Positions 25,821-40,574 of a stretch of DNA of 64,000 nucleotides are shown one piece after another. The stretch's first letter is position 1, and the number at the start of each line of letters is the position of its first letter. Source of the stretch: Galbula dea (Eukaryota; Chordata; Aves; Piciformes; Galbulidae); contig VWZX01006809.1 of assembly GCA_013399015.1 (NCBI GenBank), forward strand, positions 909,501-973,500, given 5' to 3'. Below the pieces are notes generated by a model, which saw only the letters and a list, made by a program, of their open reading frames with translations, had not been told where the DNA came from and ran no database searches. The position numbers and the translations under genes are program-made.

Positions 25821-28800
25821 TTACTGTTGAACATTCTTGCACTCAGAACAAATGAAATCAGCTTGCTAACATTGTTCCAACAGTATTTTCTCCACACAGA
25901 ATAGTATGTTTTTCTTTCACACCATAGTCAAGGGCCAAAGGCTATTAGGAGAAGGTAATATACTAATTTTCACATTCAGGAATAATCAGACTTTATCATT
26001 ATTAGTAGCATTTGGGTTTCAATTCATATCTGGAAACTAAACTCTCACAAAACAAGACAATTCATATAAACATTTGTGTATATTTAAATTAGTGATGACA
26101 TTAAGATACTACTAAGAGGCAAAATATGTGAACTCAGGGAAAAACCTTGTATATAAGTTTAGACACCATATGTGGCACAGGTCTGGCCAGCTCAGAGTGT
26201 GGGAAGATGAGTTTCTGTCCATTTGCACCTGTATTCACAGGTGTGAATAAAATAAAAATAATAATTTTTATTTTACCACTGCCATTATAGTGATTTCTTT
26301 ATACCTATATCTGACCTTGAGGATCTAAAGGAATCTCCCAGGAAGAACATAAAATATCCTTGCCATTCTTTTCTGAGATAATTTTCAGCTAAGCATATGC
26401 CCTTTTATTTTCCAAAGATATTTCGAGTTCCTAACTCAAACTTCTGGATCTGATCACAGAGTATACCATAAACCCTGAGTACTAGTCGCCTGCCTGATGG
26501 CAGCTTAAAGCTATGTGGTGTGACCATTCTACTTTAAAACACAATGGAAATTGGATTTAATCTGAAACCATACCTCAGGCAGATTCAGGTAAATCCTCAG
26601 GAGAAGTTTAAATATAAAGAACTAGGACTCTACAAATTACGACGTGGCAAATTCCTGAGCTTCCTTACCAGGAGACTTGTTAAGATGAATTTATTATAAC
26701 CATTGGTATCTTCCACTTTTGTGTATTTATTCTGCTGTGAAATTGATGACAGATACTTTACAGTGACTAACAAAACAGCAGATAATAGCAAGGGTCTCCC
26801 TGATGAGATAATAATCACATGAGCGCTCCTATAAAAATCCAAAATAATTTCATTGCAGAAAAGTACTTTTGTGTTTACGCTTCAGCACAATCAAGAAGCA
26901 CAATCAAGAAAACAGAAAAAACTTACATCATCACGAGAAACCAGTATTTTATCTACTTACCTACAAAAGAGGCTGACCAAATATGATTTTTGTCCTATTT
27001 TCATAGGTATTTATTGGTTTGGAAAGCACCAATCATGAAAAGGAAAAATATGAGCAATACATAAAGTCTCAGAGTTGGGAAAGAGATACAACAATAACTA
27101 TCTAAGAGTCAGTAAGTAAACTTTCATTGAAGATTTTACTACAAGTTGTCCACAAAGAAGTTTCTACCTTTCTCTGAAATATGAGAGAATAGGAATTACT
27201 GGAGAGTCTATTTTAATGGTTGAGCATGGCAGCTCATGGCTTTCTATTTTAAGGTTAATGCTTTTTAAAAAGCCTAGGCAAAGACAGCATATATTCTGTG
27301 AATAGTTGTTCCAGTTTGAAAATAGGAAACTTTTAATTTGTCATTTCCCTTTGTGTTTTGTTCATACAATTATTCACTTGAACAACTTTATTGGGTAGAA
27401 TATATATTGAAACCACTACCTTATATTTTTAAAGAATAATCTTGGAACACCTGAGCTGTTAAGTGAAAGTTTTCTCCCTAGAGATTGACTCACAAAAGCT
27501 GCATGCCTCATTTCAAGCTACAGAAACAAACACTGTGACCTCTGTGCAATCCAGTACCCAAAATTTTGCATACCCATGATAAACTGCTCAAAAATCCTTA
27601 AATACACAAGAATCCTTTGGAGAAATTGTTATTGAGTGTAACTTTAAAAAACTTGCCTTGCTTTTGCCTTATAATACATACTGAGATTTAAGATATTGGG
27701 ATAAGGATTAAAAGATATAAATCCATACAATGTTTACTTGCAAAATGTCTGGCTCTCCCTCCTCTTTCACAAATCTTTTTTTCACTCCTCCATTTTTATT
27801 ATTTTTTAACACTTTTATCCAATGCATTTTGATCTATTCATATAAAAAGTAACATTCTAGTGCTTGCACCATTAAATCCTGAAATTCATTCAAATGTATT
27901 GTATAAATGCCTATAATAAAAATATCTAAAATTAGAGTGTAACTGATAAAATGAGTGTTACATGAATTTAAAAAATGTAATGAAATGCAGCTGATCAATT
28001 TGTAAGGTAATGTTTGATTTCACAATGAAGTCAGGTCAGTACTGCCATTCTTGTAAGCTCTTGAATGCTTGAATCTGGTCCTTGCTACAGTCTTTAAAGT
28101 ATTTTTCCTCTAAGTTTTCAAAGCAGAAAACAGAATCACATGCAAGTCTGCAGTAATCTCATCTCTGTGGAAGCCAGTGGAGCCAAAACACAGTCCACAA
28201 GTGCAGCAATTAGCCAAATATCCTCCTGAATAGTCTCTTCTTTAAGGATAAAATTAGCTGTATACATCAGGATTATATGCATGTTTAAATAACTCTGAAT
28301 ATGATGTAATGTGAGGCAGAGGTTGGGTTTAATCCTCACAAATTTGAATACATGTGCTACTGTATAGATATTTTATGTAAGCATGGCACTAGTTAGTATA
28401 GAAAACTAAAATCTAATTTTTCAGCATCGAGTCTGACTGGATATCTTCAGGAGGCAAAATATAATGTTTTAAATCCTTTCTCTAAGCACTTAAATATAGC
28501 TTCAAGAACTAATGTATGAAGTATGAAGGTATACAAACAATGCAGTGATGATCTAACAGAGGGTCCTTAGAATATCTTCTGATAAACACAGAGAGAAAAA
28601 TGGGAACAAAAGTCAGTAAAATCAAGCACATTTACAGTTGATAAAGCAGGTGTTTCACACAAGTAATGCACTGACCTGGGGAACTCACTCACCCACTTCA
28701 AAGTAAAAGATTCTGTATGATTGTAATAGGTTTAGATGTTTAGAAATGCAGAGAAATTTACCCTAAACAGAAAAGCAGCCTACATAGGGTAGCACATTGC

Positions 28801-31800
28801 AAATTGTAAGACAGAAGTCAACTACTTTCTATCTGGGTTTAAGATATAACATTCTCCAAGGACATAATACTGCCAAAGTACTCACTTCAAACTCCATAGG
28901 CTTTTTTCTGAAATATGTGATCACAGTGACTGTGAGGTGAAATACAAAGACTAGCTAAAATAATCTGTTCTAATAGTTCTTTGCAATTCCTGTGGGTTTT
29001 ATTTATAGTTTTAAACACTACTTCAGAAAGAAGAGAAGAAAAACATTGCAGTATGACAAAGTACTTAAGCATCTACCTCTAAACATGTTTAAATGTGCTC
29101 CAGGGTGGGGCCTTTCATCTATTAAAATATCTCAGAATTTGCATCCTTCAGATGGTGAAATTCTGAAAGCACTTCTGGCATCAAACAGGATTTTGTCACT
29201 GATTTCAATGTTTCATCCTCAAACCTCACAAGTGACTTCAGTGTTGGTAAGGTTTCACCCTCAAATCTTAACAACTGGCAACTGAGGAAATATTTGCTTG
29301 TCTTCAGAACAAAATCTTAATTGTTGGTATTTCATACTGCTCTCTTCTATCTGGCCTTTCTGATTGAAATCTTTATTCTAGCCCATCAAATCACTGTTCT
29401 CTCAACTTTTTCCAGAACACTCCTTTGCTCTTTTGTGCCTGTAAGAAATGAGGCAATAATGTTACATCAGTGCTTCTCTCCCCAACTCTCTAAACTTACA
29501 TATATACAGACATATATGTATGTGTATACATACACACACTAGTTGTTTATATCCTGTTTTTAATGCACCTTGCCTTATCCATACATGCCTCCTTTGGTGT
29601 AAGTACTTTCTGACGAGATCTGTTTCTATTTCATGTCTTGCGTCACAGAATATATTTTGGCACCGTTTTACAACCAGATACTATGTTGCACCTAAGTAGC
29701 AGAGGGATGAGTGATGGGATACACTGTATCATGACAGGGACATAAGCAATTTACGAATGCTTTGGCTGAACTGCAGAGTTAGAGGATAACTGCTCCAGTG
29801 TAGTGAACATGACTGTGCTATGTATTCTTTGCCACAGAAAGAGAAGGGTTATGTGCTGGTTTTTTGTTTCATATGCATCATGTTTACAGAAATCTTTACT
29901 CAGTAGTGCTGGAAGTCAGACAAAGCCTCAGAAATGTGGCTGATGTCCAAACTTTTATATAAACCCTGTGAGTCAAACCAGTAGAGTGGTAGGACAGGTA
30001 TGATGGACATCAGCCGTTCTTTACACTGCAGACCTCATATTGCATGATTTTCAAATGTTTTTTCTGACTTAGAAGAGATATCCTAAAATCCTCATATGCA
30101 AAGTTTCAATATAAAAATTATCAAACAACCCATTGCCTTGTTCTTTCTTGCCCCATTTTTCAAGCTCTGAGCTCTACTGATGCCAAATAATGGAGGTTTT
30201 TTTCTGATAATCTGGAACCTGCTATGTTCCTTCGTTTGGAAAGGGGATAACTGCCCACACTGTAGCTTTCTTTTCTCAGGAGCATTTCCTACCTTTAACC
30301 ACCATGCACAATATGTTCTTTTCTGGACATAAACCAAATGTCCGTGGATGACTCCAGCCAAGGCAGTGCCCTTCTGTTCCAATGTGCAGATGACATTGTC
30401 TGGGCCATGAGAGTTGGAAGTTAAGTTCTTTCTTACCTCTGCTAGGATGTTATACTTTCCTAAATAGTTCCAGCAGGAAGAGCTTAAGCACATCTCTGAA
30501 TCTGTGAAGAGCTGGTCCATTGATTGGTTTGGCTCCTGCCAAAGCCTCTTTGACCTTTACTGTTTAGTCACGAGGATGTATGGGACTAGGCTCCTATTCC
30601 CATCAATGGACCTTTTCTGAGTGTGTCCTTCTGTTGCTGTTATGACCGACTGCAACTGTATTTGCTTCCATGGTATTTTACCATTTCATCTTGGCTTCAG
30701 GATCAAGAGCTTGTTAATGGCTAGAGCAGTGTTGCTTACCTACTATGAACAAATGTGACAAAACTGAGTACTGCATCATAGTGTCTGAGCCTGCCTACAA
30801 TCTCACATTTTAATTTATTGTATTTGACTTATAGTTTCTCTTTTTACACACTGCTGGTGATATGAGTTCACATAGAAAAAATATTTTTAACAGAAACCCA
30901 AATATTTTCCAGAAGTGCAGTTGAACGTTGAAAACACAATGAAAACTACCACATTTAAAGCTTATTTTCTGTGATCTATTGTTTGCAGAGAGCAGGCATA
31001 CATTGTTCAGTTTTAATTTTACTCTAGAATTTAGAATTGTGCAAAATATAGAAGTTAATTGGTAGCTAACTCACTTTGATGGTATGTTTGCTGTGCTTGA
31101 GGGACATGTTTTCCCAAATTGCCACATTTTAAATAGATTTTACCTTTCAGGGCTTACTTTTAGTGTATCATTACAACTCAAAAAAATTCACTACCCTTGC
31201 TCCATGCAGATAAGTGCTCCCCACACACTTAATAACGAGATATCATATGTATATATGCAAAGAAAAAAAAAAAAGAGTAAAGGGAAAAAAACCCTCTACT
31301 GTGAAGGATGAACAATTAGTTGTTACAGGTGGGATACAGGCTTATAACTTTTCAAGAAGCATGGTATGTTTTCTTTGGAAAGAGTTGAAGTAGAAACTGT
31401 ATATTCAGGCATTCTTTTTTGTCAGATGAGAGTCAGTAATGTTGTATTCCTATATATGACACTTTCTGTTCTTTCATTTTCCTGAGCATTATTGGTAGAA
31501 AGATGCTGAGTGTTCAAAATGTAAAGTTTTATCAGGAAAGAGGTGACTTAGCACTCTCACTTGGTCCAGCAAAGCACTTTGATCCAGACCAAACTGTGTC
31601 TGGGCTCCATTCAAGTACTTGCCTTGCTAGAATTGTTTATCAGAGGTTACTGGATAGTTATTAGTGTTGAAGTTTAGAGAGAAGCTTAAGTTATAAAATT
31701 CAATGAGAAAAGCTGAATATCCTTCCAGGAGATATTGGTATGCAGCTCCAGGTCCTAGATGTGAGTATACTGTTAATTAATCATTTACAGGAACTTTATA

Positions 31801-34743
31801 ACATCTGAACCATTGCAGAAGGCAATTATATGGGGTTTGTTGTCACGTGGTTTGGCTGATTGGTTGGTCTTCATATAGACTGGACAAATACTGAGTTCTT
31901 CAGAAAAGTCACAGAGGTGGTTTTGTTTTATTTTGTTCTTAAATCTGAATAGTAAATGACAGACAATATTAGAATGTTGTTCCTTATGAAATCCATAGTC
32001 CTCTGAGAATTTTGTCCTTGAGCTAAAATTTACTTGACTGAAATTGTATTTATGTTTTTCAGTCAGGAGGAAGATCACAGAAAAGTTAGCATAAAGTCAG
32101 CTTTTTGCAACACAATATTCTTCTTCAGTTTTATTTTAAATCAAGACCAATCTTTTTTAAAAATAAAAAACACCCTGACATATGCAATGCATCAAGACAT
32201 ATTAGAACTGTTGCCCTGGAGAGTTTTGCATGTGCAGGTGGAAGGTGGAAGTTTAACATGCCAAATATCTGAAACATAAAACTAGGCAAGTAGGTAAGAG
32301 GCAAGGCTCTAATTCTTTGTGGATTCACTACATCTTCTTTTTCCTGTCTGTGTAAAAAGGAAACCCTCTAGGGTTATTTAAACTCTGAAAATAAAGTATT
32401 TTAAGTCCAAAGAGATGATAATAATGTGCAAGTGTTGGCTTGAAATGGCAAAAGCCCTAAGCTTTTAAAACTTTACAATGTCTAAAGTTTAAAGAATTTG
32501 CATGAAACTGCCATTAGTTTATCGTAGCCATTATTACTGCTAGCAGCAGATCAATCATATATCTTAAATCTAGGATTTCGACAGCTCAGGAAAATTATCA
32601 TTCCAAATAAGTAATGTGAGTAACTTGCTAAGTAATCCTGAAAAACAGTCATCCCTCATCTTTTTGGAGGAGAATTCTCCACTGGTCTCCATGTAGTTTC
32701 CCATCGGATAGGAATGCTTCCCAAATGATTTTTCCTCATCCCCAATAAGCCCTGAGTGTGTATCTGAGTCAGTAGATCCCTTGATGTAAAAAGTTACCTA
32801 ATAATGTTACATAAATATGGCTTAGCAGGCTGGTGTGGCTGCCTAATTTACATTCCCACAGGGCTCCTGCAGAAGTCCAGCAGATGTGTCTCCTGGCAGA
32901 AAACCAGCCAAGATAATGAGAAAAGACTTCAACTTCCATATGATGGTATCAGTCCAGGTTTAATGTGCTCCTCTGAGTGCTTCCCTTCATCAAAATTTCT
33001 GTAACACTCCGACAGGTTTTCTCAGCCTCTTCAAGAGAAGGTGTTCACAGAAAAGCTGGTGGTGTATAGTTACTCTGCTGCCTTTGCTTTTCACCTTCTT
33101 TTCCATTGGCCCTGGTGAGCTTAAAAAGTAACTATATTCTGTATTTATTTTATTCTTTCTGCCTCTTCCAAACTCTTCTCAACTATCAGATGGTGAATAG
33201 TCACAAACATTAGACTGAAGTATGTTTAGGTTCTGAATCCTTTTGTAGGAAACATGAATAATCAAATAGATTGACTGAAACCACAACCTTAAGAAACATT
33301 ACAATAAAGAAGCAAAATTAGCAAAAAAAAAAATTAAATTATTCTTTGTTCACAGTTCTTTAGGATTTTTGCTTTGAAACTGAAGTTCTTGGAACCTGAG
33401 AACAGAGACAATGTTGTATATGAAAAGTCCTAAGAGGTGACTGAATGACAAGAATTCATGGAAATATATTCCTGTATCTGCTACTGAAGTAGGTAAATGT
33501 ACTGATTATTTAAGCAAGCGATTTTGTTGTTTTATAAATGCACAGATCTTGTCATAAAAGCAGCCTCAACTCTTTTATCTTAAGGGTTGAACTAATATTA
33601 TTGTGTGATTTAATTATTTTCAAAGGTTTCATACTCTTACATTTACATGTCCACTCTGATGTAAATACCAAAACCCAGACACTAACAGCTTCAGTTTATA
33701 AAGGCAAGGTTCACAAATTCATATCTCAGTTTTTCAGTCGTATGAGAAACAAAAAGAAATGTTCCAAATAATTAAAGAGTCCACTGCAAACAAATGAAAA
33801 ACAGAACAATGAATCCATTGAGGAATAACTTTTCCTTTTGCTCATGTCCTGATGATTGTAAACCATCTATGTTTTCCTCTGTAAGATTCTACAATACTTC
33901 AGCAGATACCTTACAATTTCTCATATTCCTAAATTCCTTCTATTGATTTTTGCAGGCTGTGCACTGTCGCTATGTACTATAACATCCTGGTTTTATTATT
34001 TTCCTCAACTCTCCAGTTGGGTTATTGCATTCATGTATCACTTTGAAATTTACAACCTATTTAATAGCAATTTTATTTTTTATTGTTTTGTCACTCCTAC
34101 CTTTTTAAAGGGATCTTAGGTAATATGTTTTAGTTTCCTCCAAAGTAAAAAGCTACCTAGCTAAATTACTACTTTTATTTTGACCACAGAGAGTAATGAA
34201 ACAAAAATTATTTTAGATCAATGCAAATTACAACATCACTGTAATATCAACTGTGTAAAGTCAGCTTTGTTATCTGTTTGTTTCACATACTTCAAATCAC
34301 AAATGGAGAAATGCAACAATCTGTGATCTTTGCTATGCTACATGAAGAGCACACTCATAGTAAAGTGTATGGATGTAATGGCGTATGTTAAAGGAGAAAA
34401 AGAGAGGGTAGGAGAAGGAAGAAAGAAAGTGATGTTACTGTATGTTAGCTGTAGGCTTTAATACTGAGTATTTGAGGCTGTAGTAGAATTCAATGTCACT
34501 ATGGCATTTTATACTAAATACTGATTTGATTCTTACAAATAGTGGATGAGAAATACCATTTCTTATATATGAGAAATAGCAGTTTTCAAGATTTCAGACC
34601 ATGTTCTTGTTTTACAGTGGAAAGAAAACCAACTTTGCAAATAACTTATTACACCTGCAGGTTTCTGTGTAGTTAGCTAACCTAAAGTGTAAGACATCAA
34701 ATTCATGGTCATACTTAGCTGAATTAAGAGCATCATCATTGTG
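25821..34743. other. Nine kilobases of unique AT-rich DNA, no gene seen
   Basis: This is the longest stretch without a recognisable transposon in the window. The longest open frame, 142 codons on the minus strand at 30092-30520, has no recognisable domain and no splice support. A TA/TG/CA microsatellite lies at 29499-29539 and a 12-base A run near 31262-31275. Nothing else was recognised. Confidence 0.55.
29499..29539. repeat. (TA)/(CA) microsatellite
   Basis: About 40 bp of interleaved TATA, TGTG and CACA units, with local self-complementarity around 'gtgtatacata'. Confidence 0.85.
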
Positions 34744-35051
34744 ATTTGGGCGTGGCAAGGGTCAGGCTGTTCTCAGTGAAGCCCAGTGGCAAGACAAGGG
34801 GCAATGGCTGTAAGCTGAAGCAGAGGAGGTTCTGTGTGAAAACAAGAAAACATTTTTTCACAGTTCAGGTGCCAGAGCACTGGAGCAGACTGCCCAGAGA
34901 GGTTGTGCAGTCTCCTTCTCTGCAGATATTCAAAACCCATCTGGACGAGCTTCTATGTGACCTGGTCTAGGGAATCCTGCTGTGGCAGGGGGATTAGACT
35001 AGATGATCTTTTGAGGTCCCTTCCAACTCCTAACATTCTGTGATTCTGTGA
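34744..35051 (+). mobile_element. CR1: CR1 LINE, 3' end
   Basis: About 308 bp on the plus strand, from 'gggcaatggctgtaagctgaag' through 'gagcactggagcagactgccc', 'agaggttgtgcagtctccttc', 'attcaaaacccatctggacg', 'tgtgacctggtctagg' and 'ggggattagactagatgatc' to the tail ending CATTCTGTGATTCTGTGA. The 74-codon open frame inside it (34746-34970) is the C-terminal remnant of CR1 ORF2, with the SRLPREVVQSPSLQIFKTHLD-type ending, and not a host gene. It is one of the less diverged copies. Confidence 0.95.
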
Positions 35052-38000
35052 CTTCAGAATAAAGATCCTAAAACAGTGAACCAGGTGTGACACATTGAGT
35101 TGTATACGAAATTCTTCTTCTTAATGAAACTGTCATCTGATGAAGCACATCAGAAATGTTGAACTTTAGCTAAATCTCCTTTGTTATAAAAAAATCTGAA
35201 CTCTTCAACACTAAATTTTCACTCATATTTCCCTTTCACATCAGGGTAGGCTGTATACTGGCCAAGTAGAGATGTTCTCAGTCAATTTTGCCCTGAGAAA
35301 AGTATTTCAAAACACTGGGAATTCATCACAGACTGCTCTTCCTAGGTTACACTTGTTGTAGGTCAGTCTCAAGACAAATGAATAGGACAAATTAAATAAG
35401 CATGTGCTGACTAATTCCTCTAACATCTGGTTTGAGGATGAGAACAGCCTGTTGATTTATAACTTTATCAGTCTAGCATTTCACTGTAGCAGTAACTGCA
35501 TTCAGAGATGTTTTTTGGCAGGGATTTTTCTTGTAGAGGAAAATGCTCATGAGGAACATGATATTTAACGTTGGCTCAGAAATTCAATATTGTCTCAAAC
35601 TCAGAAATGTTTGGCAGAAGTTAGGGAAAGACCATTTGCCAAGATATTGAGTGGTCTAGCTGTCATATTACTATACCATGAAATCTGATATATCATAACA
35701 TAACTTTGAGATACAACAAGCCTAACAAGCTAGATGTATTATTTCTTCTTTTGAACTCATAAAACCATCCATATGTAAAATTCTAGTCCTTTTCCTTAAA
35801 TGTTAGTACCTCAGTGCTTTGCAGTAAGAAATAAAGAACATTTTCATTTATAAAATACCCCCTGCCAGCACACTGTAGGTGTCACATGGATTAACTCTAA
35901 TCAGAACAACCAACAATTAAACCAGCATTAAACATTCAATGTGTAAAAGCCCCTAAACCAGTTGCATTATCATAAGAGTCATCTAAGTCTACAAACATTC
36001 AAAGTTAATGTAAATCTGCTGCCTATGTATATCTTTCAATTGCTTACATTTCATAGCAAGCTGCTAATAAAGCAAACATAAAACTCTAAAATTGTTGTTT
36101 CTTGGCCTGTCTACAGTGTGCTATGCAGAGACTGTGAGCAAACTGAATACATATGGAAGGGACAACTCAGTTCAGCCCTTTATCTCCTGCACTGGGACAT
36201 CCCTTCTAGTCAAGTCATGAGACATGCGAAGCAGAAAAACTGGTCTTACTAGGACTTCACATAGAAATTTTGTGAAATCAAAGCAACAAATTAGTCTGGA
36301 TCATTTTTTACTCATTAATGTGGGTTTTTTTCTGTGGTTTTCTGGGTTTGTGTTTGGGAATGGGGGAATAAAGGGTTATTTATTAACCGCCTCACTCTCT
36401 GAGGTGGTGGAGAATGGTGCCTAGGAGCACAGAATGGGTAACAGTGATCACAGTGGCAATATCTTGATTTTTGGAGACTGTTTTGTGGTTTTTAATTTCA
36501 CACTGAATCATAACACAGCTGGCAGGTTGGATCAGCAGAGAATTTTTTCCTTGAGTTATTGGGGACCATTAAAAAGCCTTCTTCTACAGCACTTATCGTG
36601 CTCCTTTTCCTAGGGTTTCCTGGAATTTGTATTTACTAAATTCCTTCCTATTACAGAAGTTTAGAGATTGGCAATACCCTTTAAATCCTTCTGTTTTGTT
36701 TTCACTGGGCTTTAAATCAGATTATCAGAGTATGGAGGTAGCAATTTTAAAACAAAAAGACTTCCATATTTCTGCTGTGAATCTTCAGCTATGTACTGGA
36801 AAAATCAAGGAAAATTAAGGAATTGGATGGTAAAGTACCAAAGACTCTTTTTCAGCATTAAAGATAAAAAAGGTCCATAAACTCAACATACATCAAGATG
36901 TTTCATTTAAACAACGGTGGCTTCCAAGTCCCGCTTTGTGCAGTAATGCTAGACCTTTTCTTCCATCCTTATGAGCTGGCCAAAAGCATAATGGATTCTC
37001 ATAAGTCATATTGGATACTTGCCAATCATCACTGCCAATAAAACTGAAAGCTAAAATAAATAATACACAGATCTTCATCCACTTTGTTCCTCCTTAGGGT
37101 ATTACAAATTACTGTAGGACCTAGATTGAATGACATAAGGGCTTCAAGCTATAAGTGGTAGAAAGAATGTAGGAAGAAAAGCTTCTTCAATATAATGTTC
37201 ATCTTGAAAACCAGAAATATTTCAGTATCATTTTAGTAAAAGATCTGTTTCTGTGACTACTTGCATGTGAAATGCTCTATGGTCTTCCATGCACCTGGAG
37301 TATGCCACCCAAAGAGGCACTAGGTTAACGGGTAGAATTATGCTATAAAATAGTTGATTTATCACTTGTTTGTTCCATGTCAATATAATTAAAGCTGAAA
37401 GGTGATGATAGCTTTTGAACATCTGTCTTTAGCTTTCATATTCTTCACAGTCTGTTGATTGGGTTATGTTCTGTATTATTTCAATGTCCACAACTGTCAA
37501 GTGAAATGGGAGAGTGCTTATATGAAGTGGTGAGCTGCAGTCAGAAGCAGCACTTCATTTGTTTTTTACATTAATAGAGTATGACAGCTCCAGCTCTGAA
37601 CAAATTGTTTTCAGTTGTTTGATGGGTCTCAGCTACCCAAACTGGAAGGTGACCAGACTTTTTTTTTAGTTTAAAAGTAAGGACTGTTAGAACAGAATTG
37701 TAGGCTTTTCACTTTTTGCCAACATATCATTAAAGTCCTCCAACACTTTTAAGTTTCTAAAGCACCAAATCTCATGAGAAATTAGAGGTTATACTGAAAT
37801 AATATCCACACGCAGCAAGGCTGGTGATTTATCCACCTAAACATCATATCAAAATTTTCTCTTAAAAAAAGAGTAGTTTTATTTTATAGGATTTCTGTTC
37901 ATGAAGATCTCATTATATTTCTTTTAAGGGAGCTGACACTGAAATAGTCACCAATAACAAAAGAACCATTTCTAATTAGCATTATTTTTTCCAGTTGTTT

Positions 38001-38310
38001 GCAGAAAACTATCATGTCACCTTTTAATATTTTGAGAGTTCATAACAAATAATACTTCTCAGATTCTGTGGCAGAAATGTAGGAATTTCAAGGAATGAAT
38101 TGATATTTGAGAAGAATGAACTTCTTCCAACATAATGACATAATCATGTCTAACCTTACAGAATATTTAAATATCGCTGATCTAGACTGCCCATGGGAGA
38201 TGAGCCACTATATGAAATTGTTAGGGGACCACTCCATGAAAAATAAAAATAATAGAAAAACTAAAAATCAGTAAAAGCTTGAAAGGAGTCTAAAATAAAA
38301 ACATAAAAAC
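35052..38310. other. Unique AT-rich DNA, no gene seen
   Basis: Open frames are at most about 66 codons and unrecognised. No transposon or RNA gene was seen. Confidence 0.6.
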
Positions 38311-38355
38311 ATCTCATGGTTGGAAAGGACCTTCAAGAACATCAAGTGCAACCGA
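38311..38355 (-). mobile_element. CR1: CR1 LINE 3' tail, very short
   Basis: On the plus strand it reads 'catctcatggttggaaagg' then 'accttcaagaacatcaag' and 'tgcaaccg', the reverse complement of the CR1 3' terminus ('cggttggacttgatgatct...'). About 45 bp remain. Confidence 0.75.
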
Positions 38356-40574
38356 TGAGAGCATAAAACTAAGGAATATGTTTGATTTAATTTTTGCTAG
38401 ACAAAACTAAGACTACCCTTTTAGACCTAAGCACAACAGTCAACTCTTTAGTAAGTTCTGTCTGTATAGCTCTTTAATTGTATTGGTCAATATACTTTAC
38501 CTGGACAAAAAATAACTAAAGTGTCTGATACATTATGAAAGACTTTAACATATACTACATTATAACTTTCCCCCCAAGGAGTTTGTATCAGTGCCTCTTA
38601 ATAAGTAATGGGAAACTCACTGAGCTTAAGAGTAATACTGTTTACTGATAGCTCTAATAAGCTCATTTTTACAGCTGCCAGCCACATTTATTTATTGAAA
38701 GTTGTATTGCTGCAACAGCTTTAAAACTCACCTCAAGGTAAAGTTATGTTAAAATATAATTAACCATTTTATTGCAGCTCATAATAGTTTTTCCTTGAAG
38801 GAGGAAAATGTTTTGATTCCCACAATAATTATAGAGGAGCAACCTACTCTGCCTGGTTCTGAAGTACATGAGTTTTCAATCAAATTGGAAGCACTTGCAG
38901 TTCCTGCAGTAATCTAATTTTTACCTCCTTACCACTTGAAACATTCAGCAACATCAGTAACTATTCCAGGAAAACTAGAAAAATCAAATACCCAGCTGTA
39001 CTCATGAGAATATTTGCATCCTTTCTATATTTTTCTTTCTTTAAGCGAGGATTTTTAACTTGATGTCTTGGAAGGAGAAAAGGACTACTTCATCATTTGC
39101 TGCAAATTACTGTTTTATTTGGTTTTCTTAATTTCCTGCATAGCTGTGTTTTATGAAACATGTAATGCAAAACACTAAAGATGTAAAAGATGTTTGTTGG
39201 TCCATTTTCCTGCATTTTATTGTTTGATACAGATATCAGAATTTAGATTGCCCTCTTAGACCACCAAGAGCATAATTCACTTCAACTTTTTTCAACATTG
39301 CTGTTTAGCACTAGCAACTGAAATACATATCTTAATATCTCTGAAAAGAATCCAAAATTCCAGAAAGAGCCCAAGATAGTTTTATCCTTTTTCTTTTTCA
39401 AGCTGCTCCTTGAAACTACACATATCAAGGTATGTCCTTAAGCATATGGAAAAGACTTAAAAGAAAATCTGTTCTATTCTGACATTTAAAAGAGGACACC
39501 TGTATTTTTACAGTTCCAGAAGTCATGTTTGGTAATATTTTGAGATCATTAAAAAACCAGTATGAGTGAAATTATGTAGAAAACAAATATAATTTTTTTA
39601 TTTATTCATTTGGTTGCTTTATTAGGACAGATTATAAAAGATAAAATGATGAAAGGCTAAAGTTTGGACTGGTGAATGTCTCAGTTCTGCCCAGGACTGT
39701 TTATGCTTCTCATCTAGAAAACAAAAATATTTCACTGTCATCTTGGACATCTAAGAAAAAAACAGTAGATCATTTTGAGTGCAAACCTCTATATCACAGT
39801 CCTTATGGGACTATGATAAGTCCATGCATCTCAGAGAGGAAGCTGCTTGTTACTCTTGATGTTTATAGATATTTTGAATTGTCCTAGTACTTGCATTATA
39901 TCTGATTTAAGACAATCTCCTGTTACAGATTATCAAAAAAAACCCCAGAAAAAGCAAGGTGGTAGGGCTTCTCCATGCTTCTCTGGACTTCTCAAATTCC
40001 AGAGGACCTACAGAAAAGAATATCAGCAACACTCAGTTGCCAATCTTTACATTTCTTTCCAAGGCTGAGAAAATAAAAGCAAAAACAGAGCAAAAATCCC
40101 TACAACAAAACTTCAGTCATTCTGGGTATTTTTTTACAAATGAACATCAAAGTGTCCCACATTGTAATTATATATTTGGATAGGGAGGAAAGGGACTGAT
40201 ATGTAGAATGGTAAACAGCATTCACTTACAGCCAACCCTATAGCTTTCAAATAACTGATTTTGTAGAAAATGAGCTATCTGCTAAGAAAAGAAATAACAG
40301 AGGAACTGGTAATAAACAAACTCCAGCTCCCACGTGTGACCTAGTACAGTACAATACAGTTTAATTTTATTACTTGTCATTCATACTGAAAGCAAATTTG
40401 CAATTTTCTGAAAATATAATGGGAATGTTCCCAGACTGTGTAAGTGCAGAGGAGAATGAGATCTTTCTGTCAAATGTAACACTGTAGTATTCATCTCCAA
40501 AAAGAAACCAGAATAACTTGATATTTTTGCTCTGGAGAGATATATGGTTCACACAGTTATAGATCATAAATCCA
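38356..40574. other. Unique AT-rich DNA, no gene seen
   Basis: TAAT-rich sequence with several short, overlapping open frames near 39.7-40.2 kb. None resembles a known protein and none is bounded by convincing splice sites. Confidence 0.55.

Noticed and set aside
30092..30520. 142-codon minus-strand open frame, the longest in the window
   Set aside because: No recognisable domain or splice structure; length within what chance gives for 64 kb of this composition.
34746..34970. 74-codon open frame that looks protein-like
   Set aside because: It is the C-terminal remnant of CR1 ORF2 inside the CR1 copy, not a host gene.
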